Below are positions 32,373-41,068 of a stretch of DNA of 64,000 nucleotides, one piece after another; position 1 is the first letter of the stretch; each line of letters opens with the position of its first letter. Origin of the DNA: Rivibacter subsaxonicus (GTDB taxonomy: Bacteria > Pseudomonadota > Gammaproteobacteria > Burkholderiales > Burkholderiaceae_C); the NCBI RefSeq assembly GCF_004217215.1, contig NZ_SHKP01000005.1:439501-503500 (forward strand), given 5' to 3'. The notes under the pieces are model-generated. The model made no database searches. It was not told where the DNA came from and worked only from the letters and a program-made list of their open reading frames with translations. The position numbers were made by a program, and so were the translations under genes.

Positions 32373-34703
32373 ATGCGTGCTCTGACAGAAGAACGAGTAC
32401 AGATGAGTTCGATCACGAAGCCGAAGAGAGCGCTGCTGGCGTACTGCGCGCTGGCAGACCGCATCCATCAGTCCAACGCCGGAATGTTCGGGGCGCTCGT
32501 CCCATTCTTCGCGCCAATTTGCCGTGAATTTGCCGGTCGGATGTTTGACGCAGCGGCGTTCTCTAATGCAGTGGCCAGCCTGTATGGCATGCGAATCCCT
32601 CGACTAGCTGTCCTTGGCATGGCGGAACAGCTGGAGGGGCAAGGGCTTTTGGTCCCTGTCGTCGGGAAAGCAAGGGGCACGGTGTACCAGTACGCGGCCG
32701 TGAGCGTTGGTGAGGATGCGCCCGAGGTTCCGGGCGTTACAGAGCGCGAAATCGACTCCGTCCTGCATCAGTTCGTTGAATCCTGCCGTGCCGATCCGCT
32801 CTTCACCGACGAGACAGAGCAGCGCTTGCAAGAGGAGTTCCTGGATCGGCTGCTCAACGCTGAATCCATGCGGTTGCTTGCGCGCAAGGAAGCCAGTGTC
32901 GCGGCGAAGGCCTCGTCAAAGACCCTCGCCCTGAGGCGCGCTGAATCCGACCCCAAAGAGCAAAGGGGATTGCGACTCGATTTCCATGCCGCCCAGTTCC
33001 TGGTCGATTTGCGAGACAGCCAGCCCACGCTATTCGACCGGGTGTCGGACATCGCGTTCGCAAGCATGGCGGCCGAGGCGCTCGCCTGCTTTAGTGAGCC
33101 GGCGGTGGACAAAAAGGACCTTGGCGGCCTCGAAATCTACCTCGACTCGCCACTCCTGCTTGACGTTCTCGGCGTCAACGTCGACTACTCGGTCTACGGC
33201 ACCGAGTTGCTCGCAATGGTCTCTTCAAGCGGCGCACAGCCAGCCGTCTTCGATGACTGCATCGTGGAAGCTGAATCGGTGGTGTCCGGCCAGCTCGCCT
33301 CGCTCCGCTCGGGGAATTCCCGCATCGGCTACTTTGGCGCTTCAGCGAAGCCCCATGTCCTCTCCGCCTTGAAAGGGAATATCGGCAGCCGCGCTGCGGC
33401 TGTTGGCATCTCCGTCAAGCAAGACCCGCAGCTCGACCTGATGCGACGGTCCAAGAACACTGTCGGGGACATTCAGGCTGAGCTGAGCAGACGCATGGCG
33501 CATTGGCCAAACGATGAGGCGCGTACCCATGACGAGCGCTCTGTGTGGGCCCTGCTGCGGATTCGCGACGCAAACACACTCTGTACTCGCATCTGCGACA
33601 GCAAGGCCGTTTTCATCACCAGAAACACGGCACTTGCTCAGGCGGCAAACGACGCCTGGAGAACTTGGCTTACTGCCGCCGCCAAGCAGAGTGTCAATGC
33701 AGCGAATCGTTGGGCGCCCGTCGCTCTTTCGGACAAGCAACTGGCGGGCTACCTCTGGCTTCGAAGCGGCGAAGGGAATGGCCAAATGTCTCGGGCTCGG
33801 CTGCTGGCTCACTGCTCGGCGGCAATTCGGCCGCGCCCCGATGTAAAGGCGCGCGCCTACAACTTGGTTCTCGACCTTCACGGCAAGGCGGAAGCCGACC
33901 ACGTTGCTGCCCTCTTGGAAGATCGCGAGGGCGAACGCGCCTTGATGCGCGCGACCCGGGCCGATCCAGAGGACGTTACGCCCGAGCGGCTCCCATACAT
34001 CATCGAGCAGGTGAAGCTCGCGGCGGGCGAGTTTGCTGCTGCGGTCGCTCGTGAGGAGGCGGAGCAAAAGCTCATTGCCCAGAAGGAAGAGGGTGAACAG
34101 CAACTTACGGCATTGCAAGTTGCCCATGAGGAACAGCTCGCTCGAATTGCGTCCGATAACGCCAAGGCCCAGAAAGAGAACGCGAAAGGTGTGGAGAAGC
34201 TGCATGCTGAGTTAGCCCAGCGTGACCACGAATCCACCCAGTTGGAAGGCAGGGTGGACGCCCTGAGCCAGCAGCTTCTGTCACGAGAGCGTTCCGATCT
34301 AGCCGAGCAACTGCACGCACTGTCCCAAGGCCTGGCCGCCGGAGTGGGAGTATTCAAGCGAGTTCGCTGGCTGCTCGTATTCCTCTTCTCCTCGGTGGCG
34401 GCGCTTGCGACCGCGCTCGGAGTGGAATGGCCTTTTTTCGGGCAAGTGGCGTCCTTCGCCGTGACTGCGTTCGGTTTTTGGTTTGTGCCAGAGGCACTTG
34501 GACGGCCTACACGGTGGGTGGCCATGCGTGAGACCAGGACTAGCGTTCATCGCATACATCCGCGCCTTGCCATGCCTAAAGACATCCCTGATTTCAATTC
34601 CGGCACGTGGAGCGCCATTGATACCCTCAAGCAGAAACTTGATGGCCTAGGCAGCGATACCGGACCAGTCGCGCGAACTGCAGCGGTTCACTTCTCGCAA
34701 TGA
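32373..34703 (+). CDS. Winged-helix / PIN-like / coiled-coil / two-TM protein, candidate defence component
   Basis: 776 residues; no named family is recognised. In order: a probable winged helix (about 58-108, FSNAVASLYGMRIPRLAVLGM and a beta wing), a helical linker with Lys/Glu-rich stretch, and a PIN-like nuclease core (about 252-430) with IYLDSPLLLDVLG (Asp258), acidic residues in DDCIVEAESVV, HDERSVWALLRIRDAN (Asp387, Asp399) and VFITRNTALA. A long coiled coil (about 545-655) leads into two membrane helices (about 665-684 and 690-707) and a cytoplasmic tail. The start may instead be the ATG at 32403. Its stop overlaps the next start (ATGA), so the two proteins are made together. The PIN assignment rests on motif pattern only. 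Confidence 0.7.
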   Translation: MRALTEERVQMSSITKPKRALLAYCALADRIHQSNAGMFGALVPFFAPICREFAGRMFDAAAFSNAVASLYGMRIPRLAVLGMAEQLEGQGLLVPVVGKARGTVYQYAAVSVGEDAPEVPGVTEREIDSVLHQFVESCRADPLFTDETEQRLQEEFLDRLLNAESMRLLARKEASVAAKASSKTLALRRAESDPKEQRGLRLDFHAAQFLVDLRDSQPTLFDRVSDIAFASMAAEALACFSEPAVDKKDLGGLEIYLDSPLLLDVLGVNVDYSVYGTELLAMVSSSGAQPAVFDDCIVEAESVVSGQLASLRSGNSRIGYFGASAKPHVLSALKGNIGSRAAAVGISVKQDPQLDLMRRSKNTVGDIQAELSRRMAHWPNDEARTHDERSVWALLRIRDANTLCTRICDSKAVFITRNTALAQAANDAWRTWLTAAAKQSVNAANRWAPVALSDKQLAGYLWLRSGEGNGQMSRARLLAHCSAAIRPRPDVKARAYNLVLDLHGKAEADHVAALLEDREGERALMRATRADPEDVTPERLPYIIEQVKLAAGEFAAAVAREEAEQKLIAQKEEGEQQLTALQVAHEEQLARIASDNAKAQKENAKGVEKLHAELAQRDHESTQLEGRVDALSQQLLSRERSDLAEQLHALSQGLAAGVGVFKRVRWLLVFLFSSVAALATALGVEWPFFGQVASFAVTAFGFWFVPEALGRPTRWVAMRETRTSVHRIHPRLAMPKDIPDFNSGTWSAIDTLKQKLDGLGSDTGPVARTAAVHFSQ

Positions 34704-35848
34704 CGCGACGGCTGTCGGATCTGACCAGCAGCGCTGCCGTGCAGGCGGCGCTGGATGAGTTCGCAGGCGTTGGCCGAGACGCCTTCCTGGCCAAGCATGG
34801 CTTTGGCCGGTCGCGCAGCTATGTGGTCGTCGATCCTCGATCGGGCATCGAGGCCGATTCGAAGGCCATAGCCGGTGTGGCATTCGGCATTCAGTTTCCC
34901 GAGGAAGGACCACTGCGCCCGAGTGACTTTTCCGGTGGCGACGCGACCGTAGTGTCGCGATTGCAGAGCCTGGGCTTCATCGTCAAGAGCTTGCTGGCCG
35001 AGACTGCAGGCGACGACTGGCGACGCGAAGAAGTCGAGCTCATCGTGGCCGACTACCTCGCGATGCTGACGCTCGAATTGACCGGTCAGCACTACAACAA
35101 GACCGCGCACCGCCGTCGCTTGCTGGAACTGTTGAATGGTCGATCGAACGGGTCCGTCGAGTTCAAGCACGGCAACATCAGCGCCGTGATGCTGGAGCTG
35201 GGGTTTCCGTACCTGCGTGGCTACAAACCAAGAGCGAACTTCCAACGGCGACTGCTGACCGAGGTGGTCAGCGAGCAAGTCCAACGGCACCGCGTGCTCG
35301 ATGACGCAGCCATGGCCGCGGCCTTGCGCCCCGTCGAGAAAGCCGACGTCAGCGACTTCAGTCGCGTCAAAGCACCAGCACCACAACGAGCGCTCGTTGC
35401 GCGGGAGCAGGCGGCGATTTACGGTCGACTGCCGATCAAGCGCGACTACCTGCAGCGCGAAGCGCAGAACCGCGCACTGGGTCTGGCTGGCGAGGAGTTC
35501 GCTCTGAGCTTCGAGCGCTGGCGCCTAGCGGGTCTCGGTGCAGGACAACTGGCCGAGCGAGTTGAGCATGTGTCGCGGACACAAGGCGACGGACTCGGCT
35601 TCGACATACAGTCGTTCGAGGTCGACGGCCGCGCGCGCTACATCGAGGTCAAGACAACCGCGTTTGGTGAACGAACGCCGTTCTTCGCCTCTGCGAACGA
35701 AGTGCGCTTCGCTCAGGAGAACACAGAGCAGTTCCGGCTGTATCGGCTCTTTGACTTTCGAGCCGCACCCCGACTGTTTGAGCTCGCAGGCGCCATCGAG
35801 CGACATTGCTCCCTCGATCCGGCTACTTACAGAGCGAGCTTCGACTAG
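34700..35848 (+). CDS. ScoMcrA-N-like / DUF3883 (PD-(D/E)xK-type) nuclease, candidate defence effector
   Basis: 382 residues. The N-terminal 100 residues (ALDEFAGVGRDAFLAKHGFG, then DSKAIAGVAFG and PSDFSGGDATV) resemble the N-terminal domain of ScoMcrA-type modification-dependent endonucleases. The middle (about 115-200) has HYNKTAHRRRLLELL and a region common in restriction-related proteins. The C-terminus is DUF3883: DGLGFDIQSF (Asp302) and RYIEVKTT (Glu316, Lys318), a PD-(D/E)xK-like catalytic set. Four-base overlap with the PIN-like gene argues for one two-component system. Cleavage of DNA, perhaps modified DNA, is the likeliest activity. Confidence 0.78.
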   Translation: MTRRLSDLTSSAAVQAALDEFAGVGRDAFLAKHGFGRSRSYVVVDPRSGIEADSKAIAGVAFGIQFPEEGPLRPSDFSGGDATVVSRLQSLGFIVKSLLAETAGDDWRREEVELIVADYLAMLTLELTGQHYNKTAHRRRLLELLNGRSNGSVEFKHGNISAVMLELGFPYLRGYKPRANFQRRLLTEVVSEQVQRHRVLDDAAMAAALRPVEKADVSDFSRVKAPAPQRALVAREQAAIYGRLPIKRDYLQREAQNRALGLAGEEFALSFERWRLAGLGAGQLAERVEHVSRTQGDGLGFDIQSFEVDGRARYIEVKTTAFGERTPFFASANEVRFAQENTEQFRLYRLFDFRAAPRLFELAGAIERHCSLDPATYRASFD

Positions 35849-36136
35849 CAACGCGCACGATAGCTGGCGCCGAAAGACGGCTCAGGGCGTTCTCAGTTTT
35901 GCTGCACTTGTAGCAACATGAGCTGCATGTCGCGATGTGTGGGTGGTGCTTGACGCGCTGCGCCGCCAGCATCCCCAGTTGTTGAAGCCGGCCGCGTGAG
36001 CGTGAGTCGACAAGTGCCGTTCAGGCGCAGCGAAAGCAGGTTCTCCCCTGCCTCGCTCCAGCAACGCAAACGCCATACATTGACCGCATGAAGTCCAGAC
36101 GGGCTGCGCGCACCACCGCCACCCCTGGCGGACCCA
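35849..36136. other. 288-bp spacer after the accessory operon
   Basis: No gene is supported. Near its left end GTTCTCAGTTTTGCTGCA is the inverse of the TGAGAA repeats upstream of the operon (reads as CAAAACTGAGAAC on the minus strand). It may mark the right edge of the insertion. No clear terminator is visible for either convergent gene. Confidence 0.4.
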
Positions 36137-37579
36137 TCACGGCTCGCACGCCGCCCCCTTGACGCTCGGCGCCGCCGCACCCTGGCACAAGTTCGAGGTT
36201 GCAGCCTGACCATCGCGCTTGTTGCCGCTGCACCAGAGCGAGCCAGCCTGCACGCCCTCGGCCGTGATCGCCAGGCCCGAGCCCACCGCCGTCATCGTGT
36301 TGCGATCCAGGCCCACGGACTCGATGCTCCCCCTGACGGGCAAGCGCTCGCCGGCCGCGATACCGGTCGCGGCGCCGACGCGCACGCCAGCGCCCCGGGC
36401 CTTGTCGATGGTGTTGTTGCGTACCAGCACGTTGCGCACGGCCAGGTCCTGTCTGAGCACCGCGATCGCGGCCTCGTCCTTGAACAGCATGTTCTGCAGC
36501 TCGATCGCGCCGTGGCCCGTGAGGCTCAACGACTTCCACTTACCGCCGCGGTTGTAGCTCGGCTCGCTGGTCTGGATCTCGCGCAGCGTGTTGCCCTCGA
36601 TCAGCGCGTTGTTCACGCCGAAGGTGAGGTACGAGGACTCGCGCGCCACCAGGATGCCGGCCGCCATCGGCGAGTGGGCCACCGTGTTGCCCTTCACCGT
36701 CGCGCCGTCCACGCCAAGAAGCGAGATGCCGCGCCCCCAGTACTGCCCCTGCAGGTCGTTGTTGGCCAGCACGATGTTCTTGTTAATGCCGGCGTCCTGC
36801 CGGGTGGCCCAGTCCTCGGCGGCCCTCTCTCCACTGGACTCGGCCGCCTTGCCGCCGACGTAGCTCACCACCGCCAGCATGTCGTCGCCGCTCTCGCGCA
36901 CCTTGTTGGCCAGCACGCGCCCGTCGCGCGAGCCCGAGGTGATGTGGATGCCGTCGGCCAGCGATCGCTTGACCGTGTTCTCCGCCACCAGGAAGTTGTA
37001 GGCCTTGAAGAGGATGATCCCGGCGCTCGCCGCGCCGTTGGCTTCCGGCGAGTCGTCGGGGCCTGCGTTGGTGATCGTGTTGCCCTGGATCACCACGTTT
37101 TTCACCGGTGTGCGCTTGCCGCCGACGTCGAGGTACACGGCGATGCCGGCGCTCCACGGTGTGGACTGCCTCGAGGTGGTCACCGCGGTCTTGGTGAGGC
37201 GGTAGAGCCTGACGCCGTCGGCCTGGATCATGATGGCCTGGTCGCTCGGGTTGGTGGCATGGATCGTCGCGCCCGCGCCGTAGACCGTGACGTTCGGTCG
37301 CCTGATCGAAAGCCGCTTGCCGATGAGGTAGCGCCCCGGCTTGTCGAACACCAGCCACTCGCCCGGCGCCAGGCTGTCGAGCGCCGCCTGGATCTGCGCC
37401 GTGTCGTCCTCCGCGTCGTCGGCGCGCGCACCGAAGTCGCTGATCTTCCTGGCCGAGCCCGGCACCGCCGGCACGCCCGGCACCGTCATGCAGGCACCGT
37501 CGCCAGAGGCGGCCGCTGCCGCGGGCGACAGGAAAGATGCCGCCAGGCATGCGATGCAGGCCCCCCATGCTTTGTGCAT
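36137..37579 (-). CDS. Secreted right-handed parallel beta-helix protein
   Basis: 480 residues. The start at 37579 has AAGGAG upstream and gives a signal peptide (MHKAWGACIACLAASFLS to AAAAA). The mature protein begins with a pectate-lyase/GH28-like entry (KISDFGARADDAEDDTAQIQ, then FDKPGRYLIGKRLSI) followed by many repeats of the type NVVIQGNTITN, NFLVAENTVKRS, NALIEGNTLREI and NVLVRNNTIDKA, the PbH1 coil pattern. It probably cleaves or binds an extracellular polysaccharide; the substrate cannot be told. It is convergent with the accessory operon and stands alone. Confidence 0.8.
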   Translation of the reverse strand: MHKAWGACIACLAASFLSPAAAAASGDGACMTVPGVPAVPGSARKISDFGARADDAEDDTAQIQAALDSLAPGEWLVFDKPGRYLIGKRLSIRRPNVTVYGAGATIHATNPSDQAIMIQADGVRLYRLTKTAVTTSRQSTPWSAGIAVYLDVGGKRTPVKNVVIQGNTITNAGPDDSPEANGAASAGIILFKAYNFLVAENTVKRSLADGIHITSGSRDGRVLANKVRESGDDMLAVVSYVGGKAAESSGERAAEDWATRQDAGINKNIVLANNDLQGQYWGRGISLLGVDGATVKGNTVAHSPMAAGILVARESSYLTFGVNNALIEGNTLREIQTSEPSYNRGGKWKSLSLTGHGAIELQNMLFKDEAAIAVLRQDLAVRNVLVRNNTIDKARGAGVRVGAATGIAAGERLPVRGSIESVGLDRNTMTAVGSGLAITAEGVQAGSLWCSGNKRDGQAATSNLCQGAAAPSVKGAACEP

Positions 37580-37683
37580 CCCGCTTCTCCTTGATGGCGC
37601 CAGACGAGCAGCCATCATCGCCCGATCGCGTTCAGGCTCATACAGGTCGACGCACGAGCTTGAGTGGCCTCGTGCTCCCACAC

Positions 37684-37744
37684 TGCTTGCGCGAGCAACG
37701 TGGTCTGCTCTGCGACAGCTACGAGGTGTCGCGGCAATGGTCGG
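37684..37744 (+). pseudogene. Decayed fragment of an acetoacetyl-CoA synthetase 5' end
   Basis: 61 bases here match 38547-38607 of the intact synthetase gene at 48 positions without gaps and in the same codon phase. The fragment would read CLREQRGLLCDSYEVSRQWS against WLREQRGLVFDSFEALWQWS in the intact protein. There is no start or continuation, so it is a remnant of a duplicated or displaced copy, separated from the intact gene by the NTF2-like gene. Confidence 0.65.
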
Positions 37745-37822
37745 CTATCGCCGGTGGACGCATCGCCCACGGCCAGGTGCGAATGCGTTGATGCGGATGC
37801 CTTGCACGCCGCGAGCGCCGCT

Positions 37823-38335
37823 CTACCTCGGCGGAGGTGGCATGGCGGACGAGTGATGATCGACGATCAGCCAGTCATTGCCGCGCTTCCTGTAGACGAA
37901 GCTGTAGCGCGCCGGGAGCGTCTTGGTCTCGCCGTCGCGCACGTAGGAGAAGGTGTAGTAGCCGCTGTTGATGGCCGTGTCGCCGTAGATCCGGATCTTC
38001 TGCTCGCCGAACGTGACCTTGTGACCCGGCAGCGCCTTGAAGGCGCGCTCGAAGTAGCCTCGAATCGCCGGCTTGCCCACCGCGATGGTGGGTGAGAGGG
38101 TGCCCCACAAGATGCCGTCGTCGTCGTACAGCGCCAGGATCACGTCGGGGTTGTCGTCGACGAAGACGGCGGTCCACTTTGCCGCGGCAGCGGCGACGGC
38201 GTCGCGCGACACGGTGGCGGACGCAGCAGAATCCTGCGGCGCCACAGCACAGCCGGGCGCACCGGACAACAGGAACGCAGCCAGCAATACCGTGCCAACC
38301 ACACCACCGAACCTGCCGGAAACTTGCTTGTTCAT
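37823..38335 (-). CDS. NTF2-like (DUF4440/SgcJ-type) exported protein
   Basis: 170 residues. AGGAGA upstream fixes the start at 38335. The N-terminus is a signal sequence (VVGTVLLAAFLLSGAPGCA) with a lipobox-like APGC that is atypical at -3, so it may be a lipoprotein or just secreted. The rest is an NTF2-like fold: SRDAVAAAAAKWTAVFVDDN, ALYDDDGILWGTLSP, GYFERAFKALPGHKV and the final WLIVDHHSSAMP. Relatives are annotated SgcJ/EcaC or calcium/calmodulin-like association domain proteins; no enzymatic role is clear. It reads away from aacS, whose promoter region it shares. Confidence 0.8.
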   Translation of the reverse strand: MNKQVSGRFGGVVGTVLLAAFLLSGAPGCAVAPQDSAASATVSRDAVAAAAAKWTAVFVDDNPDVILALYDDDGILWGTLSPTIAVGKPAIRGYFERAFKALPGHKVTFGEQKIRIYGDTAINSGYYTFSYVRDGETKTLPARYSFVYRKRGNDWLIVDHHSSAMPPPPR

Positions 38336-38498
38336 CTGATGTCTCCTGATCGTTGCCGCGCCATGCGGGCCGATGACATTGCGCCCGATCGGCGTCGCGG
38401 TCAACTCGGCGACGGGCGCGAGCAAGCCCACGGCGCCCGGAGGCACGCACCGGAGGTGCAGGCGCTCCGGCCCATCGTCCAACCCTGAGATCGCCGCC

Positions 38499-40511
38499 AT
38501 GCACGAGTCCGCCCCCCGCACCCCCCTGATCCGCCTCTACCAGGACTGGCTGCGCGAGCAGCGCGGCCTGGTCTTCGACAGCTTCGAGGCGCTATGGCAA
38601 TGGTCGGTCACCGACCTCGACGCCTTCTGGCAGAGCATCTGGGACTTCGGCGAGCTGCGCTCGCCCACGCCGCACACGGCGGTGCTGGCCGAGCGGCGCA
38701 TGCCGGGGGCGGTGTGGTTTCCCGGCGCGCAGCTCAACTACACGCACCAGGTGCTGCGCCATGCGGAGGCGGCGCATGCCGCCGGGCAGCCGGCGATCGT
38801 CAGCGAGAACGAGCTGGGTGAAGTGCGCACGATGAGCTGGCCCGAGCTGCGGCGCCAGGTCGCCTCGGTCGCGCTGACGCTGCGCGCGCTCGGCGTGCGG
38901 CGCGGCGACCGCGTCGCGGCCTACCTGCCCAACGTGCCGGAGACGATGGTCGCCTTCCTGGCCTGCAGCAGCCTCGGCGCGGTGTGGAGCGTCTGCGCGC
39001 CCGACATGGGCACCGCCGCGGTGGCCGACCGCTTCAAGCAGATCGAACCGAAGGTACTGATTGCGGCCGACGGCGTGCACTACGGCGGCAAAGCCATCGA
39101 TCGCAGCGCAGTGCTGCAGGAACTGCGCGGCCAACTGCCGAGCGTGCAGAAGCTGCTGCTGCTGAAGACGCCGTTCGCGGCCGCGGAAGTGGCGCACGAC
39201 CTCGACTGGTTGCAGGCCGCCGGCCGCGACGATGCCGAGGTCGCCGCCTTCGAGCCCGAGTGGTTGCCCTTCGACCACCCGATCTGGATCGTCTACTCCA
39301 GCGGCACCACCGGCCTGCCCAAGGCCATCGTCCACGGCCAGGGCGGCATCCTGCTGAGCGCGGCGCTGAGCCAGATCCACTACGACGTCGGCGCCAGCTA
39401 CGCCCCCAACAGCTTCGGCGAGCGCTTCCACTGGTACAGCTCGACCGGCTGGGTGATGTGGAACGCGCAGCTCGCCGGCCTGGCCTTTGGCGCCACGGTC
39501 TGCATCTATGACGGCAACCCGGCCGGCAGCAAGGAGCGGCCCGACTGGAGCGTGTTGTGGCGCTTTGCGGCGCGCCACGGCGTGAGTTTCTTCGGCGCCG
39601 GCGCGGCCTGGTACGCCAGCGTCATGAAGGCTGGCGTGCGGGCACTCGACTGTGGCTACCTCTCCCGCGTGCGCGTGCTCGGCTGCACCGGCTCGCCACT
39701 GGCCGAGGACGTGCAACGCTGGGGCACGGCGCAGCTGACCGATGCCGGCGCCAGGGACATCTGGTGGTGCAACATCTCCGGCGGCACCGACTTCTGCGGC
39801 GCCTTCGTCGGCGGCAACCGCGAGCTGCCCGAGGTGCCGGGCCAGATGCAGTGCCGCTTCCTCGGCGCCGCGGTCTATGCGTGGAACGAGAGCGGCGAGG
39901 CGGTGATCGACGAGGTCGGCGAGCTGGTCTGCACCGAGCCGATCCCTTCGATGCCGCTGCAGCTTTGGAACGACCCCGGCAACGCGCGCTACCTGTCGAG
40001 CTACTTCGACACCTACCCCGGCGTCTGGCGCCATGGCGACTGGATCAAGATCGGCCGCGACGGTGGCTGCGTGATCTACGGCCGCAGCGACGCAACGATC
40101 AACCGCCAGGGCCTGCGCATGGGCACCAGCGAGATCTACAGCGCGGTCGAGGCCCTGCCCGAGGTGCTCGACTCGATGGTGGTCGACCTCGAATACCTCG
40201 GTCGCGAAAGCTACATGCCGCTGTTCGTCGTGCTGCGGCCGGGCGTGGCGCTCGACGATGCGATGAAGCAGAAGATCAACGCCGCGATCCGCACGAGCCT
40301 GTCGCCGCGCTTCCTGCCCGACGAGATCTTCCAGGTCGCCGAGGTTCCGCGCACCCTCTCCGGCAAGAAGCAGGAGCTGCCGATCAAGAAGCTGCTGCTG
40401 GGCCAGCCGCTCGCCAAGGTGGTCAACAAGGAGGCCATGGCCAACCCGGGCTGCCTGGACTGGTACGAGCAGTTGGCGGCCAGCCGCAGCCGCGACGCGT
40501 CCGCGTCGTAG
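38499..40511 (+). CDS. Acetoacetyl-CoA synthetase (acetoacetate-CoA ligase)
   Basis: 670-aa ANL-superfamily enzyme converting acetoacetate, ATP and CoA to acetoacetyl-CoA, for ketone-body or polyhydroxybutyrate metabolism. The N-terminus LIRLYQDWLREQRGLVFDSF and WQSIWDFGEL belong to the acetoacetyl-CoA ligase subgroup. The AMP-binding loop is IVYSSGTTGLPKAIVHGQGG; WWCNISGGTDFCGAF and the hinge YGRSDATINRQGLRMGTSE follow; the catalytic Lys is in LSGKKQELPIKK. The start at 38499 was chosen by homologous N-terminus. It stands as a single gene. Confidence 0.92.
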   Translation: MHESAPRTPLIRLYQDWLREQRGLVFDSFEALWQWSVTDLDAFWQSIWDFGELRSPTPHTAVLAERRMPGAVWFPGAQLNYTHQVLRHAEAAHAAGQPAIVSENELGEVRTMSWPELRRQVASVALTLRALGVRRGDRVAAYLPNVPETMVAFLACSSLGAVWSVCAPDMGTAAVADRFKQIEPKVLIAADGVHYGGKAIDRSAVLQELRGQLPSVQKLLLLKTPFAAAEVAHDLDWLQAAGRDDAEVAAFEPEWLPFDHPIWIVYSSGTTGLPKAIVHGQGGILLSAALSQIHYDVGASYAPNSFGERFHWYSSTGWVMWNAQLAGLAFGATVCIYDGNPAGSKERPDWSVLWRFAARHGVSFFGAGAAWYASVMKAGVRALDCGYLSRVRVLGCTGSPLAEDVQRWGTAQLTDAGARDIWWCNISGGTDFCGAFVGGNRELPEVPGQMQCRFLGAAVYAWNESGEAVIDEVGELVCTEPIPSMPLQLWNDPGNARYLSSYFDTYPGVWRHGDWIKIGRDGGCVIYGRSDATINRQGLRMGTSEIYSAVEALPEVLDSMVVDLEYLGRESYMPLFVVLRPGVALDDAMKQKINAAIRTSLSPRFLPDEIFQVAEVPRTLSGKKQELPIKKLLLGQPLAKVVNKEAMANPGCLDWYEQLAASRSRDASAS

Positions 40512-40636
40512 CGCGCGCGTCCGCGGTGCTGCCTTGTCGGCGTTGTCCGACAAGGATTCGACCCTTTGTCCGATCGATCGTGAGGGCTCCGGAAGCTACG
40601 GTTGGTTCATCCGCAGCTTTCATTGAAGGAGCCACG

Positions 40637-41044
40637 ATGCGCACGAAACTCAATCCGATGATCCCGGCCGCGCTGGCCGCCGCACTCGCGCTCGGCATGG
40701 CCGCGTGCGAGCGCAAGGACGACCGGCAGACGGTCGGCCAGGCGCTCGACTCGGCGATGAACAGCGCCGAGCGCAAGGCCGACGAGGCCGGAACCAAGAT
40801 GGCGCAGGCCATGGACGCCGGCACCGTCAAGCTCAAGGACGCCGGCATCACGACCGGCATCAACGCCATGCTGGCCGGCGATACCCGCCTGAGTGCGAGC
40901 AAGATCGACGTCGATACGACCAACGGCAACGTCACGCTCAGGGGCACGGCGCCCGACTCCGCGGCCCGGCAGCACGCCACCGAGGTGGCAGAGAAGGTCG
41001 ACGGCGTGCGCTCGGTCAACAACCAGTTGCAGATCCGGCCCTGA
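40637..41044 (+). CDS. BON-domain lipoprotein
   Basis: 135 residues. GAAGGAG precedes the ATG. The signal sequence ends in LGMAAC, a good lipobox. A helical, Ala/Lys-rich segment (about 35-65) leads to one BON domain (about 65-135): TGINAMLAGDTRLSASKIDV, NVTLRGTAPDSAA and VDGVRSVNNQLQI. BON proteins bind membranes or ligands in the periplasm and are often induced by osmotic or envelope stress. It follows aacS by 125 bases; the spacer suggests its own promoter. Confidence 0.85.
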   Translation: MRTKLNPMIPAALAAALALGMAACERKDDRQTVGQALDSAMNSAERKADEAGTKMAQAMDAGTVKLKDAGITTGINAMLAGDTRLSASKIDVDTTNGNVTLRGTAPDSAARQHATEVAEKVDGVRSVNNQLQIRP

Positions 41045-41068
41045 ACGCGGCCGCGCCGGCGCGCTGCC

